Shown here: positions 37,290-44,755 of the stretch, piece after piece
How the letters are laid out: each line of letters opens with the position of its first letter
Position numbering within the stretch: position 1 is the stretch's first letter
Assembly (NCBI RefSeq): GCF_003550015.1
Contig: NZ_QXEV01000009.1
Span: 1 to 64,000 of the forward strand
Source: Anaeroplasma bactoclasticum
Lineage (GTDB): Bacteria > Bacillota_I > Bacilli_A > Acholeplasmatales > Anaeroplasmataceae
DNA: 64,000 nt
Direction: 5' to 3'
Made by a program: the position numbers and the translations under genes
Notes under the pieces: generated by a model
Databases searched by the model: none
What the model was told of the DNA's origin: nothing
The model's input: only the letters and a program-made list of their open reading frames with translations

Positions 37290-38690
37290 ATGAAAAAGTA
37301 TAAATTTGATTTTGTTTTATCTATATTTACTGGCTTGGCTGGTATAATGTCTATTATTATGCTTGCCTTAATTATCATGAACAGGGGAGAATTAGCCCCA
37401 TTAGAAATGATGCCTTTATTAGCACCTTTATTTTTCTTTTTTATTTATGGTTGTTTTTATTTTATTATTTTTGGCGAAAAATGGAGCTTGAAAAATAAAG
37501 TACCTAAGGCGTGCTATTTAATCTCTTTTTTACTTTTTGGCTTTTACACATTTGGTATATTAAGAACATATAGTGGGACTAGCTTTGTAGATGAGCCTCA
37601 AACATTAGCCATTGTAAGGATGGCTTGTGCAGTAGTTATAGGTTCTTTAAGCGCATTATTTGGTGCATTATCCTTTTCTGATAGATATATTGATGTTTAT
37701 GGAAATAGAAAAAGTGGAATTTTAGCAGTATTATCTAGCACAATAATGTTTGGAATCTTTTATAATGCATGTGTACAGGCACATTTCTTTTTCTCTAGCG
37801 GAGTAGAAGCATATGATTATATGGTCTTTGAAATTGCAGTATTAGTCTTTTCTTTGGGTGGTATTGCAATAAGCTTTACTTCTTTACTTTTTATTACAAG
37901 ATTAAAGGGAAATATGAAAAAGTATTTAAATATCTCATTAATTGGATATTTATTATATATTCCTGCAATCGCATTTATGACTTATAATATTGTAATTACA
38001 TCAGCGGTTAATGCAGGAGATATCTTCTTAATTCTATGCATGCTAATAAGCTTTGCTTTAAATCGTTTTGCTTATACAGATGCACCACAAGAGGAATTAC
38101 CTAAAAGGGAAGAGCCTATCCTAGAGGATTCATCTAATGATGAGGAAGATGAAGAAGACTATGACGATGAAGATTATGATTATGAAGAAGTTGATGAATT
38201 CTTAGAATGCTATGAAAAGCTAATTAAGCTTAAAGAGCTTTTAGATAAGGGCATCATGGACGTATCTGAATATCTAGAAATGGCTACTCCGATAAAGGAA
38301 GAGCTTAAAGATGAGGCTTCTTATGAAGAAGAGGACTATTTTGAAAGCGTTGAGGAAGCTAAAGAGGAATATCAAGAGGATTTCGATAATGCGATTGATC
38401 GATTAATCAAGCTAAAGGAGCTTTTTGATATGGGAATTCTTTTGAAAGAAGAATATCAAGAAATGTCAAACTGCTATAAGAATATATTAAAAGAAAATAC
38501 ATCTTATGAAGATGATGAAGAAGATGAGGGTGAAGACGAGGAAGATGAAGATGATGTTGATTTTTGGTTCCAAGTTTTCACAAGCGAATTAGTAAAGCTT
38601 AAGGATATATATGATAAAAGTATTCTTACAGATGAGGAATATTTATTAATGTCTAATTCCTTAAAAAATGAATTAAAGGATTTAAAATAA
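37290..38690 (+). CDS. Membrane protein with three C-terminal SHOCT-like repeats, 466 aa
   Basis: The first 260 residues form about eight membrane helices. A very acidic linker (DEEDEEDYDDEDYDYEE) leads into three similar units separated by further acidic runs. These are LIKLKELLDKGIMDVSEYLE (about 310-329), LIKLKELFDMGILLKEEYQE (about 370-389) and LVKLKDIYDKSILTDEEYLL (about 438-457). Each fits the SHOCT pattern 'L.kLkeL.d.Giit.eEf' that normally occurs once at a protein end. SHOCT domains are thought to mediate oligomerisation or nucleic-acid contact; role here unknown. GGGAGG precedes the ATG. The gene stands alone between promoter and terminator. Confidence 0.75.
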   Translation: MKKYKFDFVLSIFTGLAGIMSIIMLALIIMNRGELAPLEMMPLLAPLFFFFIYGCFYFIIFGEKWSLKNKVPKACYLISFLLFGFYTFGILRTYSGTSFVDEPQTLAIVRMACAVVIGSLSALFGALSFSDRYIDVYGNRKSGILAVLSSTIMFGIFYNACVQAHFFFSSGVEAYDYMVFEIAVLVFSLGGIAISFTSLLFITRLKGNMKKYLNISLIGYLLYIPAIAFMTYNIVITSAVNAGDIFLILCMLISFALNRFAYTDAPQEELPKREEPILEDSSNDEEDEEDYDDEDYDYEEVDEFLECYEKLIKLKELLDKGIMDVSEYLEMATPIKEELKDEASYEEEDYFESVEEAKEEYQEDFDNAIDRLIKLKELFDMGILLKEEYQEMSNCYKNILKENTSYEDDEEDEGEDEEDEDDVDFWFQVFTSELVKLKDIYDKSILTDEEYLLMSNSLKNELKDLK

Positions 38691-38706
38691 GGATGAATTA
38701 AAGGGT

Positions 38707-38737
38707 AAAAAGTGCCAAATTTTGGCACTTTTTTTGT
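38707..38737. terminator. Bidirectional terminator
   Basis: AAAAAGTGCC / GGCACTTTTT (38707-38716 with 38724-38733) with A-run on the left and T-run on the right. It serves the plus-strand membrane gene and the converging def gene. Confidence 0.85.
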
Positions 38738-38755
38738 GAAAGAAAAAGAGGAGAA

Positions 38756-39367
38756 TTACTCCTCTTCAACCTCAGCTTCACCTTGCTCATTAATTGTATA
38801 AAGTGGAACGATATCCTTATCTAATTCCTCAACCTTATACATTTTAGATGTATATAAAATACCATCTAAATGATCATATTCATGCTGGAATACAATTGCA
38901 GGATAACCTACAAGAAGTAAGGATATATTCTTAAGCTTTCTTGTATTGTAATCATATACAGTTCCTTTAACCTTAATAGACATATGTCTTGGAGTTACAA
39001 GACCTTCTGTAGATCTTTCTACAGATAAGCATCCTTCTCCACCAGGTAGGTATGTCATCTTTTGTGATTTCGCAACAATAGTTGGATTAATCCATGCATA
39101 GAAGTATTGTTTTTGTTCTTCATCTAAGAAATCCACACAATTCATCGCAAACATTCTTTTTTGAACTCCAACCTGAGGAGCTGCAATACCGACGCCTGGG
39201 CGAATTTTATATTTTTCCACTAACTCATCTACGGCAGAAACTACCATATAATCATATAATCCTCTAATACAAGCTTCATCATCACTAGATAGTGGTAAAG
39301 AAACCTTCTGGCAAACCTCATTTAAGCTTTTGGCGCCTTCTTTTACAATATCTTTTTCTAAGTACAT
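38756..39367 (-). CDS. def: Peptide deformylase Def, 203 aa (Bacillus/type II form)
   Basis: Def removes the formyl group from nascent proteins. All three motifs are present: GVGIAAPQVG (58-67), EGCLS with metal ligand Cys113 (111-115), and HEYDH with His162, Glu163 and His166. An insertion between the N-terminus and motif 1 (about residues 30-55) is typical of Gram-positive type II enzymes. The ATG at 39367 is preferred; the in-frame GTG at 39376 lies only 8 nt from the -10 box, where transcription starts. Even from the ATG the leader would be only about 10 nt. The gene stands alone. Confidence 0.96.
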   Translation of the reverse strand: MYLEKDIVKEGAKSLNEVCQKVSLPLSSDDEACIRGLYDYMVVSAVDELVEKYKIRPGVGIAAPQVGVQKRMFAMNCVDFLDEEQKQYFYAWINPTIVAKSQKMTYLPGGEGCLSVERSTEGLVTPRHMSIKVKGTVYDYNTRKLKNISLLLVGYPAIVFQHEYDHLDGILYTSKMYKVEELDKDIVPLYTINEQGEAEVEEE

Positions 39368-39383
39368 TTTTATCACCGGTGAT

Positions 39384-39411
39384 ATTATATCATAATATTA
39401 TAAAATTACAA
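39384..39411 (-). promoter_or_regulatory. Promoter of def
   Basis: On the minus strand: TTGTAA (39406-39411), 16 bp, TATAAT (39384-39389). The start falls about 10 nt before the ATG, giving a very short leader. Confidence 0.65.
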
Positions 39412-39415
39412 ATGC

Positions 39416-39444
39416 TTGAAAGAATACTTATAATTATATAGAAT
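39416..39444 (+). promoter_or_regulatory. Promoter of the YlbF-family gene (divergent from def)
   Basis: TTGAAA (39416-39421), 17 bp, TAGAAT (39439-39444). The -35 region almost abuts the opposing def -35, so the two promoters are back to back. Confidence 0.7.
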
Positions 39445-39461
39445 TATAAGAGGTGAGATAT

Positions 39462-39809
39462 ATGGAAGATTTAGCATTAGAATATGTAAATAATATTAAA
39501 AATACAAAAGAATTTCAAAGACTAATAGAACTTAAAAATATCATTAATAAGAAATATTCTTTATTAATTATTTCTTTTAAAACTGCGGAAGCGGAGTATA
39601 TAGAAGCTAAAGAAAGACCAGAAATATTCAATTTAGATGAAAAAAAGGATGCCTTCATTGAAGCAAAAACAAAGCTTTATTCTAAAGAAGAGGTTAAAGA
39701 ATATTTCTTATTAGAGGCTAAAATAAATGAAGAACTAGAAAATGATATGAATACCCTTAAAGAATCCATTTCTAATAAATTTAAGACATATCATTCTATG
39801 AAGCTTTAA
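39462..39809 (+). CDS. YlbF/YmcA-family protein, 115 aa
   Basis: The protein is all-helical with the family pattern 'A..l...ik.t.efq.l..a...i': ALEYVNNIKNTKEFQRLIELKNIINKK (split here as ALEYVNNIKN and TKEFQRLIEL), then VKEYFLLEAKINEELENDMN. In B. subtilis YlbF and YmcA partner with RNase Y and affect mRNA processing, competence and biofilm formation. ATG 39462 is used because AGAGGTGAG precedes it; the upstream in-frame GTG at 39453 lies at the transcription start. No FeS-type cysteines are present. Identity as YlbF versus a sister family is uncertain. Confidence 0.7.
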   Translation: MEDLALEYVNNIKNTKEFQRLIELKNIINKKYSLLIISFKTAEAEYIEAKERPEIFNLDEKKDAFIEAKTKLYSKEEVKEYFLLEAKINEELENDMNTLKESISNKFKTYHSMKL

Positions 39810-39819
39810 TTTGTTATTC

Positions 39820-39849
39820 TTGACTAACAAGAAATCTGTTTGTTAAAAT
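39820..39849 (+). promoter_or_regulatory. Promoter of the NiCo riboswitch and CDF exporter
   Basis: TTGACT (39820-39825), 18 bp, TAAAAT (39844-39849) with a TGn extension (TGTTAAAAT). Transcription should start near 39856, just before the aptamer. Confidence 0.75.
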
Positions 39850-39858
39850 TTAAATAAT

Positions 39859-39938
39859 AGATCAGGCGCATTGTATATGGCAGCCGGGCTTAGGCAACAG
39901 GATTACCTGTGGGACAAAATAGAAGTCTGCAGGAATTA
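39859..39938 (+). ncRNA. NiCo (czcD) riboswitch aptamer
   Basis: The sequence GATCAGGC, then GCAGCCGGGCTTAGGCAAC, then ACAGGATTACCTGTGGGACA (39861-39916) reproduces the conserved core of known Ni2+/Co2+-sensing czcD riboswitches: CAGGC...GCAGCCGGGC...GGCAACAG...CTGTGGGACA. It lies directly upstream of a cation diffusion facilitator, the usual target. A hairpin CTGCAGG/CCTGCAG (39927-39947) follows the aptamer and cannot form together with the downstream terminator. Metal binding would therefore switch the exporter on. Confidence 0.88.
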
Positions 39939-39967
39939 TACCTGCAGGGAAGGGCAGGTATTTTTTT
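39939..39967 (+). terminator. Regulated terminator of the NiCo riboswitch
   Basis: TACCTGC / GCAGGTA (39939-39945 with 39954-39960) is followed by seven T (39961-39967) running directly into the ATG at 39968. The left arm overlaps the competing hairpin, and the only SD-like sequence (GGGCAGG, 39952-39958) lies in the loop and right arm. Confidence 0.85.
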
Positions 39968-40891
39968 ATGGTTAGTGATAATGAATATAAAAAAGAGATT
40001 ACCAAGGTTGGCCTTATTACGATTCTTTTAAATTTCATATTAACAATAAGTAAGGTTATTGCGGGAATTTTAGCAAAATCCACATCCTTAATCTCCGATG
40101 GTATTCATAGTGCATCTGATGTATTATCTACAATCGTTGTAATAATAGGTGCTAAAATGGCTAAAAAACAAGCGGATAAGGAACATCCATTTGGACATGA
40201 AAGAATGGAATCTGTAGCCTTAGTTATTCTTGCCTTATTATTATTCTTAACTGCAGTTATGCTAGGGTATGGTGGAGTTATATCTATCATCTCCTTTGCA
40301 AAAGGAGAATATCAATATGAAAGAGGACTTTTAGCTTATATCGCACTAGGCTTTGCGATAACATCAATTATTGTTAAGGGTTGGATGTATTTTTATACAA
40401 AAAAGAAGGCTAAAATATTAAAATCAGAAACCTTAAGAGCTGATGCAATTCATCATTTAACAGATTCTATTTCCTCTATCGCATCTGTTTTAGGTATTTT
40501 AGGTTTAATATTAGGTGGAAATATTGTTATATTAGATCCAATAATGACTATAGTTATTGCATTATTCATTTTTAAGGTATCCTATGATATTTTAATGGAT
40601 GGTATAAATGAGCTTATAGATAAGGCTGCACCAGATGAATTTGTTAATGAATTAAAAAAAGATATTGAAGAATATCCTGGTGTATTAGAAATTAATTCTT
40701 TAAAAACTAGAATGTTTGGAAATAAGGTATATATTGAACTTGAGGTAGCTGTATTAGATTCCTTATCCGTAAAGGAAGGCCATGATATAGCTTTAGGATT
40801 ACATGATATGCTTGAAGATAAATATGATAATATTAAACATTGTATGGTTCATATAGATCCATATTCTATTTCTAGTGAGAAAGAAGAATAA
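39968..40891 (+). CDS. Cation diffusion facilitator (CzcD/MntE type), 307 aa
   Basis: CDF proteins export divalent metals in exchange for protons. Six membrane helices are visible. The transmembrane metal site is SDGIHSASD (helix 2) and DAIHHLTDS (helix 5); the His-Asp sets fit a Zn/Co/Ni-type exporter better than the DxxxD pattern of manganese exporters. A cytoplasmic C-terminal domain with EGHDIALGLHDML and CMVHIDP completes it. The upstream NiCo riboswitch points to nickel or cobalt efflux. The ATG directly follows the riboswitch terminator T-run. Confidence 0.93.
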   Translation: MVSDNEYKKEITKVGLITILLNFILTISKVIAGILAKSTSLISDGIHSASDVLSTIVVIIGAKMAKKQADKEHPFGHERMESVALVILALLLFLTAVMLGYGGVISIISFAKGEYQYERGLLAYIALGFAITSIIVKGWMYFYTKKKAKILKSETLRADAIHHLTDSISSIASVLGILGLILGGNIVILDPIMTIVIALFIFKVSYDILMDGINELIDKAAPDEFVNELKKDIEEYPGVLEINSLKTRMFGNKVYIELEVAVLDSLSVKEGHDIALGLHDMLEDKYDNIKHCMVHIDPYSISSEKEE

Positions 40892-40945
40892 TTAGGAAAT
40901 AACTTGTTTCTAAAAAAATTTAGTATAATGAAATAATAACAATGA

Positions 40946-40970
40946 AATCAGCTCTAGGGGCTGATTTTTT
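40946..40970 (+). terminator. Rho-independent terminator
   Basis: AATCAGC / GCTGATT (40946-40952 with 40960-40966), 7-nt loop, then T-run. A TATAAT at 40924-40929 lies just upstream and another at 40983-40988 just downstream, so the second probably serves the next gene. Confidence 0.8.
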
Positions 40971-41010
40971 ATCGTCTTATGATATAATCATAAGCGGTGA
41001 GGCGATTTAT

Positions 41011-41901
41011 ATGAAAACATACGAAGAAATCCGTAATTGCTTTAATGCAATAAAAAATAATATAATAACCTGTAACGAATTAGATAGTGATATGTTTAAT
41101 TATAGAACATATCCAGAGTGGTTAGCAGTTTACAAAAAAAGAAGTATGGGAATCCGTGAGATTTATAAGAAAAACACGGAAATGGTAGAAATCATTAATG
41201 AGTATTTAAAAAAGGATTTAAATGATGAGGAGCTTTTAGCATTCTATCAAGGCTATAGAGAATTAGAGGATAGAAATCTACATGATTCTTATTTAATCAT
41301 TAGTATTATCGATAAGCTAATTCCTCCATATGAGGCAAGGCATGATTATGAAAAGCTACTTCATTTATATACAGATTCTTGTTATGAGCTTGGTTGCTTC
41401 TTAAGATTAGATGATAAGTCCTTAGAAAGATTAAAAAAAGATTTACATAGAATTAAGAATTTGAGATTCCATTATAAGGAATTATCTAGTATTAGAGAAA
41501 GAAGATTAATCTATGTAGCTTATTATAATTTAATAAAAACATTACCAGAATATAGCCCTAAATATAATGAAGATATTATCCCTATGTTTAAGGAAGCTAA
41601 AGCTTTTTATCAAACAGAAGATATTAAGCTTATGGGAGATCAGGAATTTGCTCGTCATGAAGGTAATTTATTGAATATAATGCTATTACATAGCTTTATG
41701 TATTACTTAGATGATGGATTATCTCAGCAAATGGAATATACAGATTTAATTGATGAAATTAAGGATACATTTGAAGATGAAATGGATACAGATTTATGTA
41801 ATGCAGTATTAAATTATTTCCATGATCAAATGAATGATGAAGAATTTGTATATTATTTAAAGAATTATTTAGGATTCTATTTTGGTGAGGCAATAGCTTA
41901 A
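41011..41901 (+). CDS. Helical (TPR-like) N-terminal part of an HD-domain protein, 296 aa, apparently cut by a frameshift
   Basis: The product is all alpha-helical (YPEWLAVYKKRSMG, NDEELLAFYQGYRELEDRN, YEKLLHLYTDSCYELGCFL), resembling the TPR-like sensor region placed before HD domains in some Bacillota proteins I recall. The C-terminus breaks off at YFGEAIA. The -1 frame is open from 41889 and continues sensibly as LTFNESFDEIF into the HD-domain frame downstream. One missing T in the GCTTAAC region near 41898 would explain both. GGTGAGG precedes ATG 41011, and TATAAT at 40983-40988 is a candidate -10. I read this as the first half of a gene of about 606 codons. Confidence 0.65.
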   Translation: MKTYEEIRNCFNAIKNNIITCNELDSDMFNYRTYPEWLAVYKKRSMGIREIYKKNTEMVEIINEYLKKDLNDEELLAFYQGYRELEDRNLHDSYLIISIIDKLIPPYEARHDYEKLLHLYTDSCYELGCFLRLDDKSLERLKKDLHRIKNLRFHYKELSSIRERRLIYVAYYNLIKTLPEYSPKYNEDIIPMFKEAKAFYQTEDIKLMGDQEFARHEGNLLNIMLLHSFMYYLDDGLSQQMEYTDLIDEIKDTFEDEMDTDLCNAVLNYFHDQMNDEEFVYYLKNYLGFYFGEAIA

Positions 41902-41963
41902 CATTTAATGAAAGCTTTGATGAAATCTTTGTTAAGGCAGAGAATTTATTTAATACTGCCTTT

Positions 41964-42830
41964 ATGTTTTATGACTTCTTATGTCATTCTTATTTAAGTG
42001 AAGAAGATAGAAAAAGAGAATCTGTATTTGTAACAGAGGCTATCGCATCCTTCTTAAAGAGAATTCCACAGGATAAATATAATATTTATTTTGATGAAGC
42101 AGCATCAACTTTAATTCGTAAGGCTGCTCCATTTATAAAAACCATCTCTGAAAAAGAAAGATTATTAGGTGATATTTTAGTTAAAAATCAACCTAATAAT
42201 TATATTCACGCAAAGATGGTAGAAAAGCTTTCCTTAAGCATTTTAGATTATTTAAATAGAGCTAATGATTTATTATTAAATCAATTCTATCAAATTGGAT
42301 TTAATAATTATAATGAATTAAGAGATTATGTAGCAAGAGCAGCTAGACTTCACGATTTAGGTAAATCACTATCTACAGGATTAATTACCCAGCAAATTAG
42401 AAGTCTTACACCATATGAATATTCTTATGTGAAGATGCATTCTGAAAAAGGATTATCTGTTGTAGGAAAGGATAAGGAATTTGCTCCATATTTTGATATT
42501 ATGATAGGTCATCATAAGGATTATGATGGAAAAAATGGATATCCTTTAAGCTTTGATAATACAAAATCAAAATATAAGATTGTCATTGACTTAATAAGAA
42601 TTGCTGATGCAATTGATGCCGGAACGGATGTATATGGTAGAAATTATTCTATGGGAAAGAATTTTGATATGATTTTAGTAGAGCTTGTTAAGGGCGAGGG
42701 TGTAAAATATAATCCTTATTTAGTTGAATTCATTAAGAATCATTCGGATTTATTAAATGAGCTTAGATATGCTACTATCGATGGAAGATATGAGCTTATT
42801 TATAATAGTTATTTGAAACAGGAGAGATAA
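41964..42830 (+). CDS. HD-domain phosphohydrolase part, 288 aa (probable 3' half of the preceding gene)
   Basis: The HD motifs are intact: ARLHDLGKSL (H...HD pair), HSEKGLSVV, IMIGHHKDYDGKNGYPL and RIADAIDAGTDVYGR, close to the HD-GYP/response-regulator type of metal phosphohydrolase. A nucleotide or cyclic dinucleotide substrate is likely but not readable. ATG 41964 is simply the first ATG in frame and has no SD. The frame is open back to 41889 with coding-like sequence, so translation probably depended on the upstream half. See the frameshift finding. The C69 peptidase gene follows after 3 nt. Confidence 0.7.
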   Translation: MFYDFLCHSYLSEEDRKRESVFVTEAIASFLKRIPQDKYNIYFDEAASTLIRKAAPFIKTISEKERLLGDILVKNQPNNYIHAKMVEKLSLSILDYLNRANDLLLNQFYQIGFNNYNELRDYVARAARLHDLGKSLSTGLITQQIRSLTPYEYSYVKMHSEKGLSVVGKDKEFAPYFDIMIGHHKDYDGKNGYPLSFDNTKSKYKIVIDLIRIADAIDAGTDVYGRNYSMGKNFDMILVELVKGEGVKYNPYLVEFIKNHSDLLNELRYATIDGRYELIYNSYLKQER

Positions 42831-42833
42831 TAT

Positions 42834-44297
42834 ATGGCATGTACTACAATTTTAGTTGGTAAAAAGGCTAGCTATGATGGATCTACTATGGTAGCTAGAA
42901 ATGACGATGGTCATTTCGATACAAAGAAGGTTATTGTAGTAAATAAAGAAAATCAACCAAGAAAATATAAAAGTGTCATTGGTATGCTAGAAATTGATTT
43001 ACCAGATAATCCACTTAGCTATACAAGTGCTCCAAGCGTAGATACAAAAATGGGTATTTGGCCAGCAATGGGAATTAATGAAGCCAATGTTGGTATGACT
43101 GCAACAGAAACAATTACCTCAAACGCAAGAGTATTAGGGGCAGATCCTTTAGTTATTCCTAAGAAAAAGGAAAAAGAAGGAGAAGAGGATATTCCTGGTG
43201 GAATTGGTGAAGAAGATTTAGTTACTTTAGTATTACCATACATTACCACAGCAAAGGAAGGCATTATTCGCTTAGGTAGCTTACTTGAAAAATATGGTAC
43301 ATATGAAATGAATGGAATTGCATTCCATGATGAAAATGAGATTTGGTGGTTAGAATCTATTGGTGGACATCACTGGATTGCAAAAAGGGTTAAGGATGAT
43401 GAATATGTCATTATGCCAAATCAATTTGGTCTTGACCGCTTTGATTTAAAGGATGCTTTTGGAAATAAGAAGGAGAACATGTGTTCTTCCGATTTAATTG
43501 AATTTATTAAGGACAATCACCTAGATTTAAATAATGATGGAGTATTTAATCCTAGAAATATTTTTGGTTCTAGAACAGATTCTGATCATGTATATAACAC
43601 ACCAAGAGCTTGGTTTATGGGTAGATATTTCAATCCAACTACTTATAAGTGGGATGGGGAGGATGCATTCTTTAAGCCAGAAAGTGATAATATTCCTTGG
43701 GCATTAGTACCAGAAAAGAAAATTACTCCAGAGGATATAAAATATATCCTATCCTCTTATTATCAAGGAACACCATATAATCCATATCAAAAGGCCAATG
43801 ACCCTAAAAAAGGCATTTATAGACCTATTGGTATTTCTCGTACAGGTATTATGGCAATCACTCAAATTCGTCCATATTTACCAGATGAAATAAAGGCAGT
43901 AGAATGGTTAAGCTTTGGTTCTAATCCATTTAACTCAAGCTTACCACTATATACAAATGTATCTAAATTTCCTGAATATGTATCTAATGTTACACTAGAT
44001 GTATCTACAGATAATTTCTTCTGGGTAAATCGTTTAATTGGCGTTTTAGCTGATGAAAACTATGGTACTTGTATTCAATTTATTGAGCGCTATCAGCTTG
44101 CAGTTTCTTCTAAGGGACATCAAATTATCAATGAATATGATAAGAAATTCTTAGAAACAAAGAATGTAAAAATATTAGAAGAAGCAAATGAAAAGCTATG
44201 TGAAATGGCTAAGAAGGAAGCTCAAAATACATTAAATAAGGTTATGTATCAAGCATCCTTAGCTATGAAATGTGGCTATTCTAGAAGTGATAATTAA
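42834..44297 (+). CDS. C69-family dipeptidase (PepD type), 487 aa
   Basis: This Ntn-type cysteine peptidase cleaves dipeptides. Processing of the start exposes Cys3 (MACTTILVGKKASYDGST) as the N-terminal nucleophile region typical of the C69 family. MVARNDDG, AMGINEANVGMTATET and WWLESIGGHHWIAKRV are characteristic. No signal peptide, so it is cytoplasmic, as in lactobacilli. AGGAGAG lies upstream of ATG 42834. It follows the HD gene by 3 nt, and a terminator follows it. Confidence 0.92.
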   Translation: MACTTILVGKKASYDGSTMVARNDDGHFDTKKVIVVNKENQPRKYKSVIGMLEIDLPDNPLSYTSAPSVDTKMGIWPAMGINEANVGMTATETITSNARVLGADPLVIPKKKEKEGEEDIPGGIGEEDLVTLVLPYITTAKEGIIRLGSLLEKYGTYEMNGIAFHDENEIWWLESIGGHHWIAKRVKDDEYVIMPNQFGLDRFDLKDAFGNKKENMCSSDLIEFIKDNHLDLNNDGVFNPRNIFGSRTDSDHVYNTPRAWFMGRYFNPTTYKWDGEDAFFKPESDNIPWALVPEKKITPEDIKYILSSYYQGTPYNPYQKANDPKKGIYRPIGISRTGIMAITQIRPYLPDEIKAVEWLSFGSNPFNSSLPLYTNVSKFPEYVSNVTLDVSTDNFFWVNRLIGVLADENYGTCIQFIERYQLAVSSKGHQIINEYDKKFLETKNVKILEEANEKLCEMAKKEAQNTLNKVMYQASLAMKCGYSRSDN

Positions 44298-44300
44298 TAT

Positions 44301-44329
44301 TGGAAGGCTTATGCCTTCCTATTTTTTTT
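44301..44329 (+). terminator. Rho-independent terminator
   Basis: GGAAGGC-TTAT-GCCTTCC (44302-44319) is followed by TATTTTTTTT. Confidence 0.9.
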
Positions 44330-44342
44330 GCATATTTTAGTA

Positions 44343-44371
44343 TTGCCAAAACTCAATAACCGTATTATAAT
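44343..44371 (+). promoter_or_regulatory. Promoter of the GntR-ABC operon
   Basis: TTGCCA (44343-44348), 17 bp, TATAAT (44366-44371). Confidence 0.8.
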
Positions 44372-44374
44372 GGG

Positions 44375-44410
44375 GGTACAGTTGGGGCAGTTGGTACAAA
44401 TGGGGCAGGT
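44375..44410 (+). repeat. Tandem 18-bp direct repeat, probable GntR operator
   Basis: GGTACAGTTGGGGCAGTT (44375-44392) is followed at once by GGTACAAATGGGGCAGGT (44393-44410); 14 of 18 positions match. The pair begins 4 nt after the -10 box, covers the predicted start of transcription and ends inside the SD of the regulator gene. Its G-rich composition differs strongly from the surrounding AT-rich DNA. Autoregulation by the GntR protein is inference. Confidence 0.75.
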
Positions 44411-44419
44411 GATGGCAGA

Positions 44420-44755
44420 TTGCAAATCAACGGTAATGGAAATGTATATGAACAAATAATTAATTATTATAGAAAGTGCATTTCTCTTGGAGTTTTGAAA
44501 GCGGGGGAGAAGATGCCATCCTGTAGAGAACTAGCTGTCGAAATTGGGGTCAACCATAAAACGGTTGAAAGAGCGTATGGCGAGCTTATGAAAGAAGGAT
44601 TCATAGAGTCGATACCAAAAAAAGGATACTTCGTTTCCGGGAGTAAATCGAAGAATCCAATGATTAGGGAGATATTATCTAATCTAAAGGCTCAAGGCAT
44701 CTCTAAAGAAGAAATAGAGGATGCCTTGGCCGAACTATATGGGGAGGAGTTATAA
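44420..44755 (+). CDS. GntR-family regulator, YtrA type, 111 aa
   Basis: The winged helix-turn-helix is complete: VYEQIINYYRKCISLGVLKAGEKMPSCRELA (in parts), VNHKTVERAYGELMKEGFIES and KKGYFVSG. The short helical C-terminus (EILSNLKAQGISKEEIEDALAELY) is the YtrA-type dimer region, without a ligand-binding domain. TTG 44420 is taken as the start, with AGGTGA 7 nt upstream; no ATG fits. It is followed directly by an ABC ATPase gene (TAA then ATG), the usual partner of YtrA regulators. Confidence 0.92.
   Translation: MQINGNGNVYEQIINYYRKCISLGVLKAGEKMPSCRELAVEIGVNHKTVERAYGELMKEGFIESIPKKGYFVSGSKSKNPMIREILSNLKAQGISKEEIEDALAELYGEEL

Noticed and set aside
38504-38728. Minus-strand open frame with a poly-serine run
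   Set aside because: It is the shadow of the acidic (GAA/GAT-rich) tail of the SHOCT-repeat gene; no SD and low complexity.
40924-40970. Short attenuator RNA (TATAAT followed within 22 nt by a terminator)
   Set aside because: No -35 at a suitable distance for the first TATAAT; the hairpin is adequately explained as the terminator of the CDF gene.
41886-41901. Programmed -1 frameshift in the HD gene
   Set aside because: No X-XXY-YYZ heptamer or downstream hairpin in the narrow window where the shift must happen; a lost base fits better.
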